From Stereum hirsutum FP-91666 SS1 (lineage: Eukaryota > Basidiomycota > Agaricomycetes > Russulales > Stereaceae), in contig NW_006763138.1 of assembly GCF_000264905.1 (NCBI RefSeq), positions 1,637,254 through 1,701,253 of the forward strand: a DNA stretch of 64,000 nucleotides. Reading direction: 5' to 3'. The number at the start of each line of letters is the position of its first letter. The first letter of the stretch is position 1. Positions 57,258 through 64,000 of the stretch are shown in pieces. Position numbers and translations under genes: made by a program. Under the pieces are notes generated by a model, which saw nothing but the letters and a program-made list of their open reading frames with translations, did no database searches and was not told where the DNA came from.

Positions 57258-60200
57258 TGTTAGAAAGTATGTAGCGGAGAGCGAGAGGAATGTTGGCAAC
57301 AATTCAAGGAAAATATAGAGGAAAGCAGGAGGGTGCGGGGGTCAAATGAAGGGTACGCAAGCAACAGCTTATTATACGCGACGCGTCACTTGCAGGGCCC
57401 GCAGATTGGCGCGCTCGGAGTTTGAATCTGGCGAGGTTGTGGTTACTCCGAGTATTGGCCTCTTCGAGCGTCTTTTCCCGCTTCCATCTTTCATCTATCT
57501 CTGGCCTGGGAATGTTCCATGATGGCATGCACCGACATCTCACCGTATTAGTTCATGTTTCGCATCTCCCTCTCGACAGTCGAATCTACATGTCGGCAAT
57601 TTCTGGGCTTCATCTAGGTTGTACTTCCAATCTGCGGACCAGACCTTGATGATCTTGCGCAACGTCCCAATCAGCGTTAAATAAATGGTTGTTGGCCGTT
57701 CTCGGCGACTCATCGTCTTTCGTGCGGACAATAGTGCAAACTGTTTTCGGCAACCGGGCTGGTCAAATGCCATGAGCCTTTCGTGTCGACTACATAGTCT
57801 ATCTTGGAAACACTCCCATGTCAAATGCCCGATGATCACTTCATTGACTATGTATGAGACCAAGACTGTTGTCTTCATGCAGTCCGCGGGGTTATGGTTT
57901 GGAATAGCTTCAACCTTCAACTCTATGCAACCATAATACTGCAATGAGGTCTATACTAACGCATCTTTGTCACTCAGCACTTATCAGAAGAAAAAAATGG
58001 GTACAACTCAGTGCAGAGACCAAAATCTCATATAAAAGCGGTCTTTCCGCGTTGGTAGTGCTTGTACACACTGACTCCACTCCGAGCATGCACCTTCAGC
58101 CTGCGGAATCCCATGCGGAATCCCATCGTGTCTCTTCCAATGTTGGCTTTCGCACAGATCCTGCAAAAGCCGAGCCCACGACACTCGCGCGAGTGAATAC
58201 GGACGGCGACTCTTGTAATTTGCGTTGTTCTTGCTCGAGCGTACCTCAATCTCTCTTTCATTCTCACCTAAATCCGTCTATTTCCGGCAAGTCTTGCCTT
58301 GGTCTAGGGCCAAATTATACTTGGCTTCCGGGTACTGAGAATGGAGAGCGGATCTGACCATCTCCGCGGATTCATGTCACTAATTTGGCTGGTGAACTCC
58401 AGCCTTTCAGACACCTACATGATTAGACGTTGTGAGGTGGCAAAGGTCAACATATATTCTTTGCGTGAACGTGAGCTTGGCGTGGATGACACGCTGCGGC
58501 CTTGCTTCAGCCTTCTCGCACGCAGATTTCTCGTGGATGTTGATGCTCCACAAGCACCTAGCGTTGGTTCGTCTAACATATCTGTAGAGCGGCCTTGTAT
58601 CACACCACTCCGGACGGTGAGAACCTTACGTTACGACCTGCTATACACCCAGCTAATCTTGACGGGATCTCACACGTCTAGGGGCTCGTCCATTCTTCTG
58701 GTTCAGATGATGGGCAGATTCCGGAAGACGGCGCTATACATTGCGCATCCGTCCAATTATATGCATTGGTTATAGTCTACATACCCCGGATTCAACAGTC
58801 GTCATCCTTCGCCGGAGATTACATCGTCCTACGCAACATGACAGCCTCATTTCCTATACGTTCAGATTCGTTCAGGGAGAAGAATAGTAGGAGCCTCTTT
58901 CGTACGAGCCTGATCTGACCTGTTCTTCTAGACATATGTGGAGCCACTGAAGATAAATATACAGCGGCTCCGAGGGCTTACAAACAGAGACAACGACCCC
59001 CACACCCACTTATCGCCATTTCTCCGAGCGCTCGTGATAGGCTCCCAGGCCAAACGAAACTGTTGCCATACCTGTCACCCCTTCCCTTTGCGAGGAACGT
59101 CCTGCCCTGCTTTCTAAAATTATTCACGGTAAAGGATGTACCTGTGCGGCCTTAGCTGCCTCACCCGTTCTCGGAACATGTTGACGTTCGGGACATTGGA
59201 AAGGGGCTTTGGCCTCTTCTGCTTCTGTCTACACCGTTTCTCCACCAGATTAATCTAGACACACATGCCCGTGAGGCTCAGGCTTCTGGCATGATACCGT
59301 AGATCCATCAGATCGATAGACTAGCTGTACTCGACGCATCGATTTCAGCAGCTCAAGATCATCTTATGTTTCCCTTTCTCGACTACAAATTGGTGATTTT
59401 ACTCCCTGCTGTGGCTCACGGGAAAACTTGAAAATAGTGTCACCAGTCCTTCCAAAATTGGCATTAGATTCTGGCTCCCATGCGTCTACGCCAATCCATC
59501 ACTACTCTGTATCGTGTGATCTCCACCTCGACCCCCGGCTGCTTTTGGACTATGACCCTCGGAGGTCTCGTTGATTGTGTCCTGTTGATGTGAGAACCAG
59601 TCACTGCTCCATGGTGAGTCCAGACTGTGTTTCCCACTTCGAAGCGAGGTGTTGACGATGATGACGACAAGTGAATTGTAGAACGGCGCCTGGAAGAGCT
59701 AGGTACCTCTCGGTTCTTTTCTTCGACTTCGCTTTCAAGGGCCTCGTCCGCTGAGCTGAGAAGTCTCAATCTTAGGCTATCTAGATAACTCATTTCGTCA
59801 GATGTCGCGAGAACATCTTGTATGTCAAGAAAGGCTCTACTCAGCATATCCGATCATGTATACTGCACCGTGGAATGGGTTTGAGACATAACCCAGCACT
59901 CTTCTAAAGTTGTGGGGTAATGAGGTTTCTCGCCACATATGTTCGAGCACTCCAGCTCTGCACGTCAATATATTCGTATGGCTATCCCAGTTCCCGCGCC
60001 GCTATCTGTGAGAGATAGGAGGCAGTAAGCATCGTTCATTCGTAATCGTGATATATCAATGTCCCTGGCTGAAGACGATCACATCGCAGCTCGCATGTGC
60101 GTTTGCTGAGTACATTCACGATTGAGGTATCTGTGCATTGGCCTGGTCCCCGTCTTGAATTAGCTCGTCTGGGCTCACGTTGCTCTGGTACAGTGCCAGG

Positions 60201-63200
60201 CATCCATCTAGAGCAACAGTTACGGTTGCAATCCATCACTTTAAGCAAGTTCCTCGGACGGTGAATGTACGAATTAAGCACAAAGACACACAGCGCCGTA
60301 GCCGACAAGTATAACACCCGAAAACAACGCAATTCCGGAGGAACTGGCCATCTAGGTGCAGTCGATGGCCCAAGCGCTCAATCAGCAACATCTACACCGG
60401 TGAGAGTCCTGATAACGGCCGACGTGCTGACTACACCGGGGATGGTGGAGAAGCCTCGGGGGAAAACGTACAGATAATGATTGGTCTGCATGGACAATCC
60501 CTCGATACACCGATACTCGACGAGTTCCGGAGCCAGACCTCTTCACTATCATGAACAATTAATCTCCGTATCTGGTACTAGGGGCGTGCAGCCTTACACG
60601 TTGTGACTGCGCAGCGTCGGGCGCGCATCCGTAAAAGAACGAAAACAGCGGTGGGATGGGACGGACACACGAATCACGATGGTGGCGTGGCAGTGCGACA
60701 TGTCAGTGGCCTATAGGTGCCTGTTTTAGTAAGTTCAACTTGTAACGTGGGCGTTTCATCGTGTCTCAAAAAAACGCACCGAATGACGGGACATGAATGT
60801 CGGTGAGAACTTGTGACTGTCGAGTGGGAAGGATGGGTTGGCATACAAGCCGTCGACAGATAATACTGAGCGCAACCATGAGGCTATATCTTCAGTGTTC
60901 CAATCAGTTACTCATGAATCCAGAGGATAACCGAGACGAACCTATCTCCTGAGAAAGAGAGGATATGTCCCGGGATTCGGCGACGAGGGACGGCGAATTT
61001 GAATGCCTACTACATGCGGGCCAGATTGCCTCTATCGTTCGAAAACGCAGAGTCTTCGAGGTCTGGTCGAGTATACCACGGTATGCACGGGTATAAAATC
61101 TATGGCACTCGGAGGGTGGGGGAGGACGGAGATACCTTGTCAGATACCTCCACATGTACACGGATGCAACATTGAGCGTTTCCTCCGTTGTTATCACAAA
61201 CATGATCGCCACACGGCGTAGGCTCAGAAGATACCGAACCGAGATGCAAATGAATACCCGGAAGAAATTTCACTAGACAATGAGGACCTTTCCTGAAGCG
61301 GTCAGGCTTGGCGACGGAGCTCAGTATCGTCGAGCGCTGGCCAGCTCTCCGGAAACAAGCACAATAGAGAAGTGAGACAACATGACGCTATCACGGAGAA
61401 ACAGAAGTCGGATGGACGGTAAGTGGCCCGCCCGATAGCAGCATTTAGCTGTCCAAGTGGAACAGACGTTGTGGGGCGGCGTCTTCCTCGTTAACCGGGG
61501 AAAGAACGACCTCCTCCCCACACACAAACCCCCCATGCCCCACAAGCTATTTCTAAAGAGATAGAACGCGTGTATACAATCAGTGCTCCAGTCTTATTTC
61601 TAGACAACTCACTTACCTGGCGTCTAGGGTTTCCGATACCCGACGCGGAGGTTCTACCGCACAATTCAGTATGAATGCGAGATTTGTCCTTGAACCTGTA
61701 AACATGAGGTTCAGATTGTTCTAATGCGCGTTTACCTGCTGCAAGGGGCCAAACCTGAAATCGGGTACTGCGTTAGGTACCGTCTATGATAGAAGGTTTC
61801 AAAGTGGTGTCACCAGGCCTGTCGCAACGCGGTCGACCTACTCAAACGCTCGTGCGAGCTTCGGCGAGACTAAACTTGGCAATGAGTCAGTATGAGTGGC
61901 ACTAGTTGAAGCTCGATTCATTGTTCAGGGGATTGGGAGACATCCTGAGGACTTTGCAGCCGCATAAATTTGCAGAACGTGAGCGATGTAAATCTAGTAA
62001 GAGATGGTGAAATTTAGTTTCCTACCAGATAAGACCCTGTCCCCCCCACATCTTTTGAAAGCTGATAGACCACCCACAGTACATAAACCCATTCAATTCT
62101 GGACTCGCAAGGGACTATAACCCGAGGCAGCTTGGACGGATTGCTTGTCCTTCGCGCGGATACTGTCGCTCTTCATATCCAGACAGGGATGGATCTATTC
62201 CACTCTATTGAAGGCACAAGGACAACACAGTCAGCTGATTGTGAGGACGCATTGATACTTGTATAGAAGAGAAGTACGCACCAGGGACGGGGGGGAATGT
62301 TTGTGCAGGGGATGGTTCGTTGTCCAATGGTATCGACGACACTCTCCCATCGGAGAGATAGCCATAGCGTCTGATTAGTCTCGTGTTCATCGGCGGCGGA
62401 CATCCGCTATACGTAGGCCAACTTTTCTGTGAACATTAAGTTAAGCTTTGGGGGGAAACGCATCGCGTCCTCGTCGTCCTTGCCCTCGTGGGCAAAGGCC
62501 GACCGTCGCCATCGAAGACTCCATAGTTCGAGGCAGAAAGTTCTACGTTGCAGAGGCCCGAACATGCTACGATGATGCGCTAGTAGCGGTTCACGTGGCA
62601 AGAGTGCACGGCGGAATCGTGGCATAATCGAAAACAAGCCGGAAATTATGACCGGTCATCTTGAATGACCTTGTCCAGCAGAACGTTGCATCAGTCAAAC
62701 TTTTCAAATAACTTCGAAAAAAAATGGGACGACAGAGAACTGCACATGATATATGCATGCCTTGACAGTGGGTCCTCCAGAGGGATCAGTCATTGGCGTA
62801 TTGCTTACATCGGCGTGCCAGCGGTCTTGGTCACAACAGAACGGATCGTCTATATCTGACAAGTGACCCAATGATGGGACACATAGTAAAATAAGTATCA
62901 TGGCTCTCCTGAACACAACGTATAGGTGAAACGGAAAAGAAGTTTCCATGCGTGAAAGCAAGTAGCATGCTGGTTCAACCGCACGAGCGTACTTAGGGTT
63001 AGCCCGCCGTTTCCAGAACTGCGTCGGGCAAAGTTAAAGCTACAATGGTCAGTTCGTAATATTGTCTGCTAAGCTGGAGGCCAGCGGAGAAATCAAGGAT
63101 GTAAAGCCCGTGCAATGCTCACCGAAGACCGTTGAACTTCTTGTTGAACTTCGGAGTTGATTCGGAGTGAATTGATCCGGAACCTTACGGAAGCCAAAAC

Positions 63201-63478
63201 CTTTCGATCCTAACAAAGACAAACAAGCGAGCCGAACTCCGACTCTCTGTCGTCATGGCAATGTGGCGTGGCCTCGTCGGCGCTCGCGACTCGGAGCTCG
63301 CATGCGGTGACGATCTTGCTTGGGTTTTGTCTGGAATTGGTCTGGAATATCTCAATCTTGTACACATTTTGTCTAGAATATATCCTCTGGACCGAAATGC
63401 CTTCGAATGGAGAGAATATCTGCCTGCGGCTTTCGTTCTTGCAACTTTTTCGGTCCTGCATGGCACTGTTGCGTGCAA
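57258..63478. other. Gene-poor region with weak ORFs only
   Basis: About 6.2 kb in which I recognise no gene, tRNA or coding transposon. The best isolated frames are minus 57540-57944 (134 codons), minus 59464-59847 (127 codons, with a charged Ser-rich N-terminal part and RFEVGNTVWTHHGAVTG) and minus 60904-61212 (MFVITTEETLNVASVYMW, hydrophobic). None has a supported start, splice chain or family motif. A short direct repeat GCGGAATCCCAT occurs near 58098-58123. Decayed genes or lineage-specific single-exon genes cannot be excluded. Confidence 0.4.
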
Positions 63479-63747
63479 TAGACGTTATCTGCAGCCTGAA
63501 AAGTAGACTTTTGAGTTGCAAGGCGACGCAACCGAACTGTAAAAGTGAGAATTTTAACTAAAATTTCAGTTCGAAGGGGAAAGTGCAGGCCGGCCGTGAT
63601 TGGCTGATCGACTCCATTTGGCCTGCGTCTGGCACTTACCGAGGGTTCGAAGCGAACTATGAAATAAAAATTGAAGTTTACGAGCTCTCAAGCAGCCAAT
63701 TTGAAGCTCATAGAACCTCTCGGTTTTCAGGCTGCAGATAACATCTA
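63479..63747. repeat. Foldback (imperfect long hairpin) element
   Basis: 63479-63502 and 63724-63747 are inverted copies with one mismatch (TAGACGTTATCTGCAGCCTG outward, TAGATGTTATCTGCAGCCTG in the other arm). Weaker inverted similarity continues inward on both sides to a centre near 63613, including AAAGTGCAGGCC against GGCCTGCG...GGCACTT. The whole 269 bp could fold into one imperfect hairpin. It looks like an old MITE or the collapse of an inverted duplication. No target-site duplication was identified. Confidence 0.6.
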
Positions 63748-64000
63748 ATGGCGTGCCAGGCAAGCCATGGGAATCTCTTAGAATCTACTGCGAACAGCGG
63801 CAGCTTATTTCGTTGGACTCTATCTAATGAGTGCTGTTGCTCTCGTTCTTAGGCTACTCGTGTTGAAACTAAGCTATCGATACAGACTGTTCCTTAATCC
63901 AAGCCACGCATTTCCAAGATCCACCTAGGCCAACCACCATGCAGTATGCGAAATTCGTAGAGGTGGCGCGCTGCCGACAGTTCATGGGAGTCAAGGTTCG
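63748..64000. other. Window end, nothing recognised
   Basis: About 250 bp with no ORF, repeat or RNA gene that I can support. Confidence 0.4.

Noticed and set aside
57540..57944. 134-codon minus-strand open frame
   Set aside because: No recognisable motif or neighbours. Kept only as a note in the gene-poor region.

Overview
The window is nuclear DNA of a filamentous basidiomycete, most likely an Agaricomycete. The evidence is dense spliceosomal introns of about 45-80 nt in nearly every gene, short intergenic spaces, nuclear tRNAs with small introns, and fungal families: DUF7918 proteins, an Agaricomycete-style BTB protein, Ssr4, GtaA-type glutaminase and a patatin-NB-ARC-TPR receptor. All gene models were built by hand from reading frame, splice sites and family motifs; where exon lengths were summed they close in frame. 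Layout: 1-780 holds a long inverted repeat cut by the window edge and a dead 5' copy of the oxygenase gene found later. 2626-6451 (minus) is an intact fungal NLR with a patatin phospholipase domain, an NB-ARC ATPase and eight nearly identical 42-residue TPRs. 7725-9729 (plus) is a 2-oxoglutarate/Fe(II) oxygenase with a 7-nt microexon. 9.8-15.5 kb is gene-poor with two small Ser-rich candidate genes. 15518-18114 (minus) is a PHO84-type phosphate transporter with a TA-flanked inverted-repeat element (MITE-like) about 330 bp upstream. 20916-21779 (minus) is a HIT/HINT hydrolase. 22020-30357 (plus) is a run of four DUF7918 paralogs; the first two are a recent segmental tandem duplication that also copied the first exon of the HIT gene. 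31005-35033 (minus) is a glutaminase A-like secreted enzyme with a membrane anchor. Then come tRNA-Leu, an RBM25-like splicing factor, a PRMT3-like methyltransferase, tRNA-Trp, a BTB protein, a 56-57 bp minisatellite, a large C2H2 zinc-finger protein, the SWI/SNF-RSC subunit Ssr4, a second C2H2 protein and proteasome subunit beta-6. 57.3-64 kb holds no gene I can defend, only weak ORFs and a foldback element near 63.6 kb. Most of the 31-57 kb genes are housekeeping (splicing, methylation, chromatin, proteasome). The 0-31 kb part is more accessory: a self/non-self-type receptor, a lineage-specific tandem family, relic gene copies and inverted-repeat elements. The most interesting items are the NLR with its homogenised TPR array and the DUF7918 cluster, whose members keep a PsiKxE SUMO-acceptor-like site and, in three of four, a PIAS-like SUMO-interacting motif at the C-terminus.
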